The notes beneath the pieces were generated by a model that saw only the letters and a list, made by a program, of their open reading frames with translations, was not told where the DNA came from and made no database searches. This document shows positions 11,220-22,832 of a stretch of DNA of 64,000 bases, in pieces. A program made the translations under genes and the position numbers. The stretch is from Hyperoodon ampullatus (lineage: Eukaryota; Chordata; Mammalia; Artiodactyla; Ziphiidae). Location: positions 74,303,983-74,367,982 of the forward strand of contig OX457071.1 of assembly GCA_949752795.1 (NCBI GenBank). Reading direction: 5' to 3'. Every line of letters starts with the position of its first letter. Position 1 is the stretch's first letter.

Positions 11220-11780
11220 AAAGGGAAACCTCACTAAAATGGAAACCTCACTAAAATGGAGTCAGAAGCCAGAAGGGGAAGCTTTTAAGCAGTGCCACTT
11301 GACTTCAAATAGAGAAGAACTGTCAATTACAGACCCCAAAAGAATACTCATCAGGACTTCCCTGGTGGTCCAGTGGTTAAGCCTCTGTGCTTCCAATGCA
11401 GGGAGCACAGGTTCGATCCCTGGTCGGGAAGTTCCACATGCCATGCGGTGCAACCAAAAAGTTAAAAAAAAGAACACTCATCAACAGGAAAGAATCAAGT
11501 ACAGGCCCCAACAGGAAAAGTGTACATTGCATCTCCTACATCAAATCAACTACCCCAGCAACTCAGCCAATAAAGAAATGTCATCACCCTGAACTCTCAC
11601 TTTTCTCCAATGGACTTTCATTCAAAACAAACCCTCCCAACTTTCTCCTTTTTCTCTATAACGTTCCTCTCCTTTGTCGGATTTGCCTGATTTTTGCTAT
11701 GGCTTGCTTGTCCCAAACTGCACTTCTCTACTATTCCCAAATAAACCGATTTTTGCTGGCAAAACAGCTGTTTTAAGGTC
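11220..11780 (+). mobile_element. ERV LTR-like fragment
   Basis: From the tandem duplication ggaaacctcactaaaat (11224-11257) to cccaaataaaccgatttttgctggcaaaac. This shows an LTR-like layout: a pyrimidine-rich region, a short promoter-like CTCTATAACG segment and AATAAA near the 3' end. A SINE (11354-11470) splits it. It lies downstream of the pol remnant in the same orientation and could be its 3' LTR. That link is an inference. Confidence 0.5.
11354..11470 (+). mobile_element. CHR-type SINE, older short form
   Basis: Starts ggacttccctggtggtccagtggttaag, has the B box ggttcgatccctgg and ends caaccaaaaagttaaaaaaa. The duplication agaatactcatca / agaacactcatca is at 11341-11353 and 11471-11483. 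Confidence 0.96.
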
Positions 11781-13416
11781 AACACTTCCAAAAAATTTAT
11801 TGTTTGAAAAATTTTAAACCTAATGAAGAACTGAAGGAATCGTATAATAAATACCTATGGATTTAAGTTAAACATTTGGGTGAGAATACGTCATAGGTGA
11901 TTTTTTTTCTTATTGCATCACATCGGAAGATACATGATATGGGCTCTCCCACTACCTGTGATGCTGAGATTGATAATTTTGTTAAGCTGGTGACTGTCAG
12001 ATCTCTCTGTAAATAAAGGTACGTTTCTCCTTTACAAGTAGTAAATTATTCGTGCGGTGATATTTGGAGACAAAAGGAGTATTCTATTTCCCAACGAACT
12101 TTTATTTACCAAATGACTTTAGTATCCATAGATGATTCTTGCCTGAATCAAGTATGACACCGGGAGTTTCTATCATTCCTTCTACATTTATCGATTGGCA
12201 TTCTTGTGTAAAGAACTCCCTCTCCCTCCGTTTTTTACTACCAATGGGGATTCATGGATTCTTTATATGACACATTATAATCTATTATTCTTTTTGATGC
12301 TCAAATCAACCCAAATTTGTCCAAAAAAACCCTCTTCAAGTCAGCTCCTATTCCTTTTGAAATAATTTGACATCTTTGAAGACAAGATGTCACCAGAGGC
12401 CAATCAGAATTCAAAACATAAAGAACTAAATCAGACAAACAATATAAGACAATTTAATAAGACTGCCCCACACAGCTTCTTGTTCTTCCAAGTTTTACCT
12501 CATCTCTTCATTAATGGCACCACCATCATCGACTCAGTTGTTCAGGCCGGACACCGTGGAATGATTCTCCACCCTCCCTTTCCCTTACTACTAGCTGGAG
12601 AAGGAAACATGATGGTTGGAGGAGTGGAGAGCTACTACTTTCCACTTCATGCCCTTCTGTGTACTACGTATATACTGTTTATACTTTTCCTATAACCATT
12701 TCATTATTTTTTTTAAATTTAAGTATTGTTTAAAAATGTAAAGCAAGTTTGTGGCTCATTAACTTTTAAAGGTAAGGTAACCATCTGCAGGTTTCAGCAT
12801 ACCTTACTGTACTTTTTCTAGATTTAGCCCATTCGGTCCAATGTTCTCCAACTGATCACGGTTCCTGATATTTTATTATAAAAACTCAGAGGTGACAGGA
12901 CTATACTTGAGTTTCCTCTACAACTCCATCAATCTGTCATTCAGGATATACTGAAGCCATGTGTAGAGAGAAAGAATTCCCTACCTCTCATTCCATGTTT
13001 GGACAACTTTGTTACAAAACTGCTCCTCATGTTCACAGTGACAAAGTGTATCTTCTTTAGTTTTCAGTCACTGGTCACAGTTCTACATCTTGGGTCACAA
13101 AGTTGTGTTCCTCTTTCCCATATTTGAAACAGCACCCATATGGGAAAGTAGGCTTATGCCCCTTGATTTAAACCTCAGAAGACTGGGGATAAAGCCCCAA
13201 ATTCCACTTAGTAATTAATTATAGATCTATCATTCATGAATACATCTAAACTTTTCTAGATATTCATTATGTTTTCAGCAGCAAAGTGAAGTACTGCAGA
13301 GCGTCTATCCCACTGTCATACTTCAAGACTGGGACAGAAGGGAACAACACGTCCTAAGCCTGAGATCTAGAAACAAGCCCACAGTCAGCCTATCTACATA
13401 GTCACAGTTTTCTCTA
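11781..13416. other. Intronic stretch, nothing recognised
   Basis: AT-rich intron sequence with no recognised repeat or exon. One plus-strand open frame of 102 codons (12387-12695) has no family signature and is of chance length. Confidence 0.6.
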
Positions 13417-13647
13417 CAGTCAGCCCTCAGTATCCACAGGCCCTGCATCTGCGGAGTCAACCAACAGTGGATAGAAAAATACTCAGGAAAAAAAATTCCA
13501 GAAAGTTCCAAAAAGCAAAACTTGAATTTGCTGCACACTGGCAACGACTTACATATGATTTACATTGTATTCATTACTATAAGTAATCTACAGGTAATTT
13601 AAAGTATATGGGAGGACATGTATAGTTTATGTGCAAATACTACACTT
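13417..13647. mobile_element. Tigger-type (Tc1/mariner) DNA element fragment
   Basis: The left end cagtcagccctcagtatccacagg...gcggagtcaaccaac and the inner phrase agtaatctacaggtaatttaaagtatatgggaggac match the widespread mammalian pogo/Tigger-derived non-autonomous elements. The right end is cut by a SINE. Confidence 0.8.
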
Positions 13648-13778
13648 TATTTATGTTTATTTAAAATTTTTGGCCACGCTGCGTGGCATGTGGGATCTTA
13701 GTTCCCTGACCAGGGATCGAACCCACACCCCCTGCAGTGGAAGGGCGAAGTCTTAACCACTGGACCACCAGGGAAGTC
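13648..13778 (-). mobile_element. CHR-type SINE, older short form
   Basis: Minus-strand copy from tttggccacgctgcgtggcatgtgggatc to accaccagggaagtc, inserted at the edge of the Tigger fragment. First of three SINEs in a row. Confidence 0.92.
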
Positions 13779-13791
13779 AAAAAGGAGATGA

Positions 13792-14000
13792 GGGCTTCCC
13801 TGGTGGCGCAGTGGTTGAGAATCCGCCTGCCAATGCAGAGGACACGGGTTCGTGCCCCGGTCCAGGAAGATCCCACATTCCGCAGAGTGGCTAGGCCCGT
13901 GAGCCATGGCCGCTGAGCCTGCACGTCCGGAGCCTGTGCTCCCCAAAGGAAGAGGCCACAACAGTGAGAGGCCCGCGTACCACAAAAAAAAAAAAAAAAA
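13792..14000 (+). mobile_element. CHR-type SINE, short GC-rich form
   Basis: Complete head gggcttccctggtggcgcagtggttgag to gcgtaccac and an A-run (13983-14000). The A-run abuts directly a long-form SINE that lacks its first ~25 bp. Confidence 0.95.
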
Positions 14001-14257
14001 GAATCCGCCTGCCAATTCAGGGGACACGGGTTCCAGCCCTGGTCCAGGAAGATCCCACATGCCGCAGAGCAACTAAGCCCATGCACCACAACTACTGAAG
14101 CCCGTGAGCCTAGAGCCCGTGCTCCGCAACAAGAGAAGCCACCGCAATGAGAAGCCCATGCACCGCAACGAAGAGTAGCCCCCACTCGCTGCAACTAGAG
14201 AAAGCCCGCGCGCAGCTAGGAGACCCAACGCAGCCAAAAATTAATTAATTAATTAAG
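14001..14257 (+). mobile_element. CHR-type SINE, long form, missing 5' end
   Basis: Begins at gaatccgcctgccaattcag, i.e. without ggcttccctggtggcgcagtggttaa, and ends acccaacgcagccaaaaattaattaattaatt. The missing head begins exactly where the previous SINE's A-tail ends. Confidence 0.93.
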
Positions 14258-15080
14258 AGAACTTAGGGTAATGGTGAAGGTGGCATTTCAAATTCAAATC
14301 AATTGTAAAAGAATTATTCAACAGTATTAACAAGACTAGAAAAATTACAGTTAGAACCCTAATAACATCTTATACTAAATAAATTTAAGATTAAATAATT
14401 TAACTGCAAAACTTTTTAAACTTTAAAAATGTTAGAAGGAAATGTAAGAAAAAATGTCTACAGTGAAGAAAAGTCAGAAGCAATGAAAGAATGACAGATG
14501 ATTACATATTAACATAACATAGAGTCAAATATCATAAATACAGTCAAGTCTGTGTTCAGAATTTGACTTTTTTGCTTTGTATAATCATAGAATTCATTGC
14601 TACTGATTTCTATCATAATTCACGTTGTCATGCAAAATGTCTCTTAATAACTGAAGGCTGTCAATAACCTGTGATTTCACCTTTTCTAGTCTTACTCCCA
14701 TGGAGAACTTCGGTTCTGATGGAGAAAGAGTGAAGAGCTTTAGTTTTTTTCTCCAGATATCTTTATAGTTCTATTGTATTTTTAGTTGTGTACTGTGTGC
14801 TACAGATTTTTTTCAGTTTGTTACAGACACAATTTGGTAATTTCCTAAATTGGTTCTGCCTGCCTTCAAAGAGAAACATCTGTATAACCTTATAGGTATA
14901 AACTACTTTCTGGTAAAATGAGCAGAATAAAATGAGCTCATGTCTTCCTGAAATTTGTGAGAGGATATATGGTATTACCTGTTTCAGCAAATCTCGCTGT
15001 TTGAGTTTGACACCTGATTCAATATTTCTAGTATTCAGTAACATGTGTGTTTGTTAGTTCTTCTAATTTGGGTCACTTTA
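14258..15080. mobile_element. Old L1/HAL1-like AT-rich sequence (partial)
   Basis: The part around 14470-14520 (aaagaatgacagatgattacatatta) is similar to 17978-18010, which leads into clear L1 sequence, so at least 14258-14560 is probably old L1-type. The remainder to 15080 was not recognised. Confidence 0.45.
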
Positions 15081-15093
15081 AAAGATATGTTGC

Positions 15094-15400
15094 GGGCTTC
15101 CCTGGTGGCAGAGTGGTTAAGAATCCACCTGCCAATGCAGGGGACACGGGTTCGAGCCCTGGTCCAGGAAGATCCCACGTACCGCGGAACAACTAAGTCT
15201 GTGAGCCACTGCTACTGAAGCCCGCGCGCCTAGAGCCGTGCTCCGCAACAAGAGAAGCCACTGCAATGAGAAGCCCGCGCACCACGATGAAGAGTAGCTC
15301 CCGCTCACCGCAACTAGAGAAAGCCCGCGCACAGCAACGAAGACCCAACACAGCCAAAACTAATAAATAAATAAATAAAATAAATAATTTAAAAAAAAAA
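15094..15400 (+). mobile_element. CHR-type SINE, long form
   Basis: Complete long form, gggcttccctggtggcagagtgg to acccaacacagcc, then an AATA-rich and A tail. The duplication aaagatatgttgc / aaagatacgttgc is at 15081-15093 and 15398-15410. Confidence 0.97.
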
Positions 15401-15410
15401 GATACGTTGC

Positions 15411-16180
15411 AAATTATGCATAGAAAATGTGGGCACTGCTCCTGTTTGCCTCTTGATCAGAAACTTCAGCAGGGCAGTAAAGAAGTCCATGTGATTCAAA
15501 CTGAAATTCTTTCTTTAGTTGCTGTAAGAAGTTAAATGTAAAATACCTTTTTTAGTCTTAGGCCCCTTTGAAAAACCTTGAAACCTGGAGTAGAGGCAGG
15601 GAACGGTACTCACTGAAGTAGAAATGACTGCCCACTTCAGAATCCTCATTGTATTTATACACAAATGTGCTTACATAAGTCAGAGGCATTTTGTAGACGC
15701 TTTGCTGACTTGTTCACCTCTACAGAAACACAGAAACCAGACCCGTTTTGTAAGGCAGAAAGTCATGTCACGTGGAACATGTCCTGTATATATTTCCTAC
15801 ATGGTAATGGAGTCTTAATGGTAAGTGCAAGGTGATAATTTAATGATGGGATTAGTCTGATCACTTAATATACACAATCCTGGAAGTGAATTACTTGCAT
15901 CAGATACAGTGGTATTTATTATTCTGTACAGAGAGGAGAATACATATAAAATATATGCTTACGTTACATGCACGCAGATTTCATGCTCCATAAATCTTAC
16001 TTTTCTCTAAATGATGTGCACAGAATATGCCTTATTACAGAAAAATGCTGTTCATACTTTGACTACGAGGAAAAGTGCCTATATGGTGGTAACGCTAGTT
16101 AAGGCAAATGAGACAAATTATCAGTTTACTACATCACCAGTTAACATTTTATATTGTGATGTTCAAAAAAGAAAAGTTTA
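15411..16180. other. Intronic stretch, nothing recognised
   Basis: No recognised gene or repeat. Confidence 0.55.
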
Positions 16181-16276
16181 GGGCTTCCCTGGTGGCGCAG
16201 TGGTTGAGAGTCCGCCTGCCGATGCAGGGGACATGGGTTCGTGCCCCAGTCCGGGAAGATCCCACATGCCGCAGAG
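16181..16276 (+). mobile_element. CHR-type SINE, short form, 5' half only
   Basis: Head gggcttccctggtggcgcagtggttgagag to cacatgccgcagag, then abruptly unrelated sequence without an A-tail. gaaaagttta just upstream recurs as ggaaagttta at 16321-16330 (see findings). Confidence 0.95.
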
Positions 16277-16330
16277 TAACTATCATGACTAAATTGGATA
16301 GCTTTATTTTACAAAGGTATGGAAAGTTTA

Positions 16331-17275
16331 CAAAGCAGTGTCTAAATCTACGTTAGTTGTATTTGCACTATATGTTAATGATATACTTTTGCAAATTATT
16401 CTGTAAATAAAATGATTACAGTAAAAATATTTGTATTAAAAAAAGAAAAAAAAAGATACATTTTACCTTCAGATAATTGCACTGGTACTTCACTAGGGTT
16501 AATCCTGCCCAACCAGATTTAGAAATGTGTTGGGGAATATGAAAGGAGTTTAAAAGAGATCAAAATTTGGAGAGGTACCAGCCCTTTAGACAACATTCAG
16601 GCCCTCTAGAATTATTTCCATATGGCTAATTCCTACGTACTGAATATACATGATGTTTTCTCATCCACAGTTATTTCCCACTTCTCTTCCCCAAGCAAAA
16701 ATAAATCATCATCCTCTCTTTTCTACTCAGTTACTCTTTTGTACTGTGATAGAAACTTCAAAAATATTGGTGATGAGGGGTTTTGTCCCTGAGTATCCAC
16801 TGTACAGTTCAAGAGAGCACAGTGTTTCACTCAGAATTCAGGGCTCCTGATTTTCTGGTGGAGGGTGATCATAGCAACTCTTGATTTGGGTTCGCCACAG
16901 GGGTAGCCAGACCAAGGAAGAGGATGACTGGGAGGGATGTAGGAATACAAAAATAGGGAAAGGAGGAATGGGGCCCCCATTTGCTCAGTTTCATCAACTA
17001 ATTTGTACTCCTATACAACATCAGTGTCAACTGCTATTAAGAAAATCTTAGTTGGGCTGAGCTGGTTCTCTTGTGAAATTGTGCTGGTTATCTTTAAGCT
17101 TATCAGTTGTTTGTCCAATTAAACACTTTCACCAGTATTTGATCCAAGTTGTACACACAATGTATTTGGATTATTGTCATTGTTCATCTACAAACTCAAA
17201 ACATAAGCATTTTAAAGTATCTTGGGAGTGTGTAACTATTCTAAGTAGCTTTATGATCCTGATGATATTTTTTAA
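16331..17275. other. Intronic stretch, nothing recognised
   Basis: No recognised gene or repeat. Plus-strand open frames of 66-77 codons are of chance length. Confidence 0.55.
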
Positions 17276-17290
17276 AAATAATAAAGTTGG

Positions 17291-17644
17291 GGGGCTTCCC
17301 TGGTGACGCAGTGGTTAAGAATCCGCCTGCCAATGCAGGGGAACGGGTTTGAGTCCTGGTCCGGGAAGATGCCACATGCCGCAGAGCAACTGAGCCTGTG
17401 TGCCACAACTACTAAGCCCGCGCTCTAGAGCCCGTGAGCCACAACTATTGAGGCTACGTGCCACAACTACTGAAGCTCGCATGCCTAGAGCCCGTGCTCT
17501 GCAACGAGAAGCCACCGCAGCGAGAAGCCGGCACCACAACGAAGAGTAGCCCCCGCTTGCCGCAACTAGAGAAAGCCCGGATGCAGCAATGAAGACCCAA
17601 CACAGCCAAAAATAAATAAATTAAATAAATAAATTTAAAAGAAA
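17291..17644 (+). mobile_element. CHR-type SINE, long form
   Basis: ggggcttccctggtgacgcagtgg to acccaacacagcc with an AATA-type tail. The duplication aataataaagttgg lies on both sides (ending at 17290 and from 17645). Confidence 0.97.
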
Positions 17645-17698
17645 AATAATAAAGTTGGATCTTCCATGTTACAATCACAAAATTAAAACCAGTATTTA

Positions 17699-17920
17699 GG
17701 GGCTTCCCTGGTGGCGCAGTGGTTGAGAGTCCGCCTGCTGATGCAGGGGACATGGGTTCGTGCCCCGGTCCGGGAAGATTCCACATGCCGTGGAGCGGCT
17801 GGGCCCGTGAGCCATGGCCGCTGAGCCTGCGCGTCCGGAGCCTGTGCTCCGCAACGGGGAGAGGCCACAACAGTGAAAGGCCCGCGTACCGCAAAAAAAC
17901 AAAAAACAACAAAAAAAAAA
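17699..17920 (+). mobile_element. CHR-type SINE, short GC-rich form
   Basis: Complete copy with an A-tail containing C interruptions. The flanking duplication accagtattta is at about 17688 and 17922. Only about 55 bp separate it from the preceding long-form SINE. Confidence 0.97.
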
Positions 17921-17934
17921 CACCAGTATTTAAA

Positions 17935-18740
17935 AGTGGAAAAGTATTAAAATATTATGGGAAAAAAAAAAGAAGCAAAGAAAGAATGACAGATGATTAT
18001 ATATTAAAATATCATAGAGAAATAAAAAATTGGAAATTCTTGCAACATGAATAAAAGAATTTAATATTCCAATAAGTGAAGTACCTCACACAAAAAAATT
18101 TAAGAAAAATATTATAGGAAAATGGGTAAAATATTATCAGGCAATTCACCAAAGAAATTAAATAATGAAAAAACAAGAAACTGTAAGTTTAAATATTAAT
18201 GAGACAAATGTAAATAAAACCATGATTCCATAGCTTTCCTGTCAAATATACAAAGATTAAAAGAAAATTATTTTAAAGATTAAATAATAAAAACACTGAT
18301 CAAGGGAGTGGCAAACATTACTCCTGTTCATTGTGAATGAGAGTATGAATTAGTTCAAACTTTCTAGGAGAAAATCTGGCTAACTAACTCAAAATGGATC
18401 CATGGCCTAAAGAACTAAAACTACAAACTACAGGCTTTACAACCTTGATTTAGCAATGATTTCTTGGATTATGACAACAAAGGCACAGGAAATAAAAGAA
18501 AAAATAGACAAATTAGACTTCATGAAAATTTTTCAAATTGATGTGTCAAAAGACAATATCCACAGAGTAAAAGGCAACCTACAGAATGGGAGAAAATATT
18601 CGTAAATTGTATATCTTATAAGGAATTAGTATCCAGAATATACAGAGAACTAAAACTCAACAAAAAACCAAACAACCAGATTAAAAAATGGGTAAAGGAC
18701 CTGAACAGTTTTCCAAAGAAGATATACAAGTGGCCAACAC
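17935..18740 (+). mobile_element. Old L1 ORF2 3' part
   Basis: From about 18460 the sequence reads as degenerate ORF2 C-terminal region (phrases caaaggcacaggaaataaaagaaaaaatagacaaattagacttcatg and gaagatatacaagtggccaac). 17935-18460 is more diverged L1/HAL1-like sequence. Stops throughout. Confidence 0.8.
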
Positions 18741-18860
18741 TTTTTTTTTTTTTTAAATAGTAGCCATCCTAACGGGTATGAAGTGATATCTCATAGTTTT
18801 GATTTGCATTTCCCTGGTGATGCATCTTTTCATGTGCTTATTGGCATTTGCAAATCATCT
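18741..18860 (-). mobile_element. Inverted L1 segment
   Basis: Begins with a T-run and reads as the reverse complement of the L1 block (tagtagccatcctaacgggtatgaagtgatatctcatagttttgatttgcatttccc) that should follow the preceding plus-strand L1. It is inserted between two plus-strand L1 pieces. Confidence 0.7.
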
Positions 18861-19742
18861 ATCTGATAAGGGTCTAGTATCCAGAGTATAGAAAGAACTC
18901 CCATAACTCAATAATAAAAAACATAAATAACTCAATTTTTAAATGAGCAAAGGATATAAATATGTTTTTCCGAGAAGATATCAAATGATCAATAAGTACA
19001 TGAGAAGTATTTACTGATACTGAATGATACAATAAGTACCATTCATCATTAGGGAAATGCAAATCAATACCACTTAATAGCCGTAAGGACAGCTATATTA
19101 AAAAAGTGGGGGGGGAATCAGTGTTGGCAAAGATGTGGAGAAATTGGAACACTTGTGCATTGCTAGTGGAAATGTAAAATGGCGCAGCCACTGAGGAAAC
19201 AGTTTGGTGGTTACTCAAAAGTTAAGCATTCAGTTACCATATGATCCAGCAATTCCACTCCTAGGTATATATCCAAGGAACTGAAAGCAGGGACTCAGAT
19301 ACTTGTACACCAATGTTCACAGTAGCATTATTCATAATAACCAAAAAGTGGAAATGACCCAAATATCCAACAACTGATGAATGACTAAACAAAATGTGAT
19401 ACATGTTAAATCATGGATAAGCCTTGAAAACGTTATATTAAGTGAAAGAAGCCAATCACTAAAGACCACATATCATATGATTTCATTTAAATGAAATGTT
19501 CAGAACAGTCAAATCCAGAGGCAGAAAGCAGATTAGTGGTTGCTTAAGGCTGGAGGGTTGGAGGGAAGGGAGAATGACTGCTAATGGACCCCGGATTTCC
19601 TTTAGGATAAAAATAGTCTAAAATTAAACTGCGGTGACAGCCACACAACTCTGTGAATACACTAAAAGATGACGAACTGTACACTTAAGACAGGTAAACT
19701 GTAGGGTATGTGAATTGTATCTCCATAAAGCTATTAAAAAAC
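18861..19742 (+). mobile_element. Old L1 3' end
   Basis: Plus-strand L1M 3' region, with phrases ggcaaagatgtggagaaattggaac, ccatatgatccagcaattccactcctaggtatatatcc and the 3' UTR phrase gaactgtacacttaaga...gtgaattgtatctcc. Together with the left piece it forms a rearranged L1. Confidence 0.9.
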
Positions 19743-22180
19743 CGTATGAAGTATAAATGTATAACTTCTTGAAAGGTTTTACTAATATTTTCTCCATGAA
19801 GACAACTGGTATTTAATTTCCCTACTTAGTACACTGCAACTGAATCAAAACAACTTTTTAAACACTTAAAAATAAATATTGAATGACTAATGGCAAATGT
19901 TATCTTATATTCCAAAACATTTCACGGGTAATCATAGTACAGAATATCACTAAGGAAAAATCTAATTGTACTGCATTCTGATTTAAAACCAGCAAGCATA
20001 CTTAAATTCAGTGAGTCCAGTTCTTACAAAGTGCAACAGAAATAGAGCAAATGCTACACGATCCAAGTCAAATAAAGGTTAATAAGTGGTATACTTGGTT
20101 AGTGTTTTTTGCTTGCATTGAAAACTTCAAGTACTTAAAGAAGATCAGGCTGAATCACCTTCCGAAACTGAACGGTCCCATCCCACCCCCACAAAAAAAA
20201 ATCCGGAAGAGAAACAGATGAAATATGTGAAGTGTGTGCTACTTTGACAGACTTCCTAATGTTTTCCACGTCTGCATGTCCAAGCCTAGCACATGTCAAA
20301 AGCCTAAAGGGGCTCTGCAGGTCAGCTAGTCTTGGCTAAAACAGGACAGTAGTAACTTTTGGCTACAGGGTATCTGGTTTAAACTCTCAAGCAGCCCTGG
20401 ACTCTTGTGTACTAAAATAGATTTTCAGATAAAAACATTAAATGTTTGCATACTTTTTCAGCTTCTTATCTATCTATAAGGAGTAAGTACTTTCCAACTT
20501 CTGTTAAGAAGAAATTATGTCTATGAAGAAAGAGTTATGTTTAGTAGTACTTAAAACTGTTTTAAAAAGTCTCTTCCAAATTAATAAAATACATCAGAAC
20601 TGTCTAGTAGATAATCAGCTGCCTGCTTACCTACATAAATAATTCCCTCTGCTGAATACACAAAGTCAAGAAATTCCATTGGCAGCAGAAAGGGAGGCCA
20701 GCCCAGAGGGGAATGCTACTGAGAATGGTGACAAGGAGCAAGGCCAAAGCCAAAATCAGTACCAAACAGAAAAAGCAAGCCAAAAAGGGGAGAAAAGGAA
20801 AAGACTGGGTATAGGAAGGTCAATGCTGGTCAGGAAATGAAAGGATGACCAAGGCCAAGCAACAGGAAACAGAGAGAAAGATCATCTGATGAAAGTGAAC
20901 ATAAAATAACATGTAAACTTAATAATGACTGTAATCTTAAGTATCCACAAGACTCAATTTTTTTATGCCAACCAGTAATCTAAAATATATAGGACTATGT
21001 GGGGAAAGAAAATCTAAAGCAAAATTTCCAAAAGAATAAACAATTCCAACTTTACAATGCATTTACCCCCAGGACTCAAGCATGTCATTATTATATTTAT
21101 TTCCATTTCTTCCTTCCAGATTAAGTTTTTGTTTTGGGAGTTTTGATGGGAGTATAAATGGTGCATAAGATTGGACCTCCAAAGAGCCTGAAGCCTAGGC
21201 CTGTTAAAGAGACATTCCTGGGAAACTGACCTGCACTGCAGCAGTCTAGCAGTTATGTACTAGGTCGTTACCAGTAACTTGTGCTTGGGCATGATGATCA
21301 GTCTCTAAAACTTTGGAGAGAAGCCAGGAGGGATAAAACTCCCTGTGGATATAGCAAGGGAGCTTCTCTTGCTTCATGAAGACTTTGCTCCTTGCCAGTG
21401 GTATCATCCACAGCAAATATCCCTGTGGGGAGCTTTCTGGGTACCTGCGAAGTTCTGTCTCCATCTGAGAGAATGTTGTGTGGAAAGACTGATATAAAGG
21501 ACATTTATTGCAGTACTGCTTAAGGGCATAAAAAAAAAAATGAAAGCAACCTAAATGTCCTTCAACTGGATATGTATATTATGTTCATAAAAAAGAATGA
21601 CGAGCTGATGAAATGAATTACGTTACATGTGCTGTTACCAGTCTCTAAAGCATATGAACTAGGAACAAAATATACGTATACGCCATCATACATTTTGTGT
21701 TTAAAGATGATGACATACAGACCTTTCTAACTAATTCTTACACATAACCCAGCAGCCACTGATAAATGTGACTTTATAAAAATAAAAGAGTTAACGCATG
21801 AAAAATAATACCATAAAGTCCAAAGATGTTTGTGTCCACAAACTGGAAAGCATACACAAGAAACGTATCAGTGGACAGCTGTGAAAGGAGAAATGAGTGC
21901 CTGGAGGAGACAGAGGTGAGAAGACTTAAGTTTTCACTTCCTCAATTTATTTACATTTTTTGCATACGCATGTATTATTTGCTCAAAATGAATGAAATAT
22001 TAAAGTAAATTTTAAAGTCGACCCAGACATGTATCTGCTCCCATACGCATATATACAAAGAGGGGCTGACAATGATCTTCCTGCATATTCTTACACACTG
22101 TTTGAATTTTTATCCTGAGAGTTTATTAATTGTATAATCCAATCTTATTTTATAACAGAAATACAGCTGTTGAAAGTATA
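19743..22180. other. Intronic stretch, mostly unrecognised
   Basis: No exon is visible. A weak LINE-like 3' phrase occurs near 21530-21620 (aaagcaacctaaatgtccttcaactgg). Otherwise nothing is recognised. Confidence 0.55.
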
Positions 22181-22340
22181 CAATCTTTGACCCTAAAATT
22201 CCACTGCAAGAGCTTGATACTATGTTGAAGAACTGTAGTCATATTCTAGGAGGTACTTCCCTAACTGCAGTGGCTAAAATTTAGAGACTACTTAAATTTC
22301 ATCTATCACTAGAGAACTGGTTAACTGGATACATATCTAC

Positions 22341-22370
22341 TGTGTGTGTGGGGGGGGGTGTGGGTGTGTA
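22341..22370. repeat. (GT)n/G-run simple repeat
   Basis: tgtgtgtgtggggggggtgtgggtgtgt within L1M-like 3' sequence (about 22180-22434). Confidence 0.9.
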
Positions 22371-22445
22371 TAATGTGATGCCAGCAATAATTAAAACTGA
22401 TGATTTAGAGCTATATGTACTGACATGGAAAGATGCATAATATGC

Positions 22446-22832
22446 TTTTTTTTTTTTTTTTTTTTAAATATCAACATTCTCGGGTTTCCCTGGTGGCGCA
22501 GTGGTGGAGAGTCCGCCTGCCAATGCAGGGGACACGGGTTCGTGCCCCGGTCCGGGAAGATCCCACATGCCGCGGAGCGGCTAAGCCCGTGAGCCATGGC
22601 TGCTGAGCCTGCGTGTCCGGAGCCTGTGCTCCGCAACAGGAGAGGCCACAGCAGTGAGAGGCCCTCGTACCGGGAAAAAAAAAAAAAAAAAAAAAGAACA
22701 TTCTCTATCCGTTTGTTTGTTTATTTATTGTCTGCGCAGCATGTGGGATCTTGGTTTCCCAACTGGGGATCGAAGCCACGCCCCCTGCATTGGAAGCGCG
22801 AGTCTTAACCACTGGACTGCCAGGGAAGTTCC
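22446..22832 (-). mobile_element. Older CHR-type SINE with extra 3' segment, hosting a second SINE
   Basis: Minus strand. The SINE body is 22722-22832 (B box region ggggatcgaagcc, end cagggaagttcc). Left of it come a gtttgtttgtttattt tail, about 22 bp of non-SINE sequence, the nested younger SINE, and a T-run (22446-22465). Flanks gcataatatgc (22435-22445) and gcataatattc (22833-22843) bracket the whole, suggesting one insertion with a transduced 3' flank. Confidence 0.75.
22482..22695 (+). mobile_element. CHR-type SINE, short GC-rich form (nested)
   Basis: gggtttccctggtggcgcagtggtgg to cgtaccgggAAAA. The duplication aacattctc (22473-22481 and 22697-22705) shows insertion into the extra 3' segment of the older minus-strand SINE. 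Confidence 0.96.

Noticed and set aside
13661..14194. 177-codon minus-strand frame
   Set aside because: Spans three adjacent SINEs. No conserved protein.
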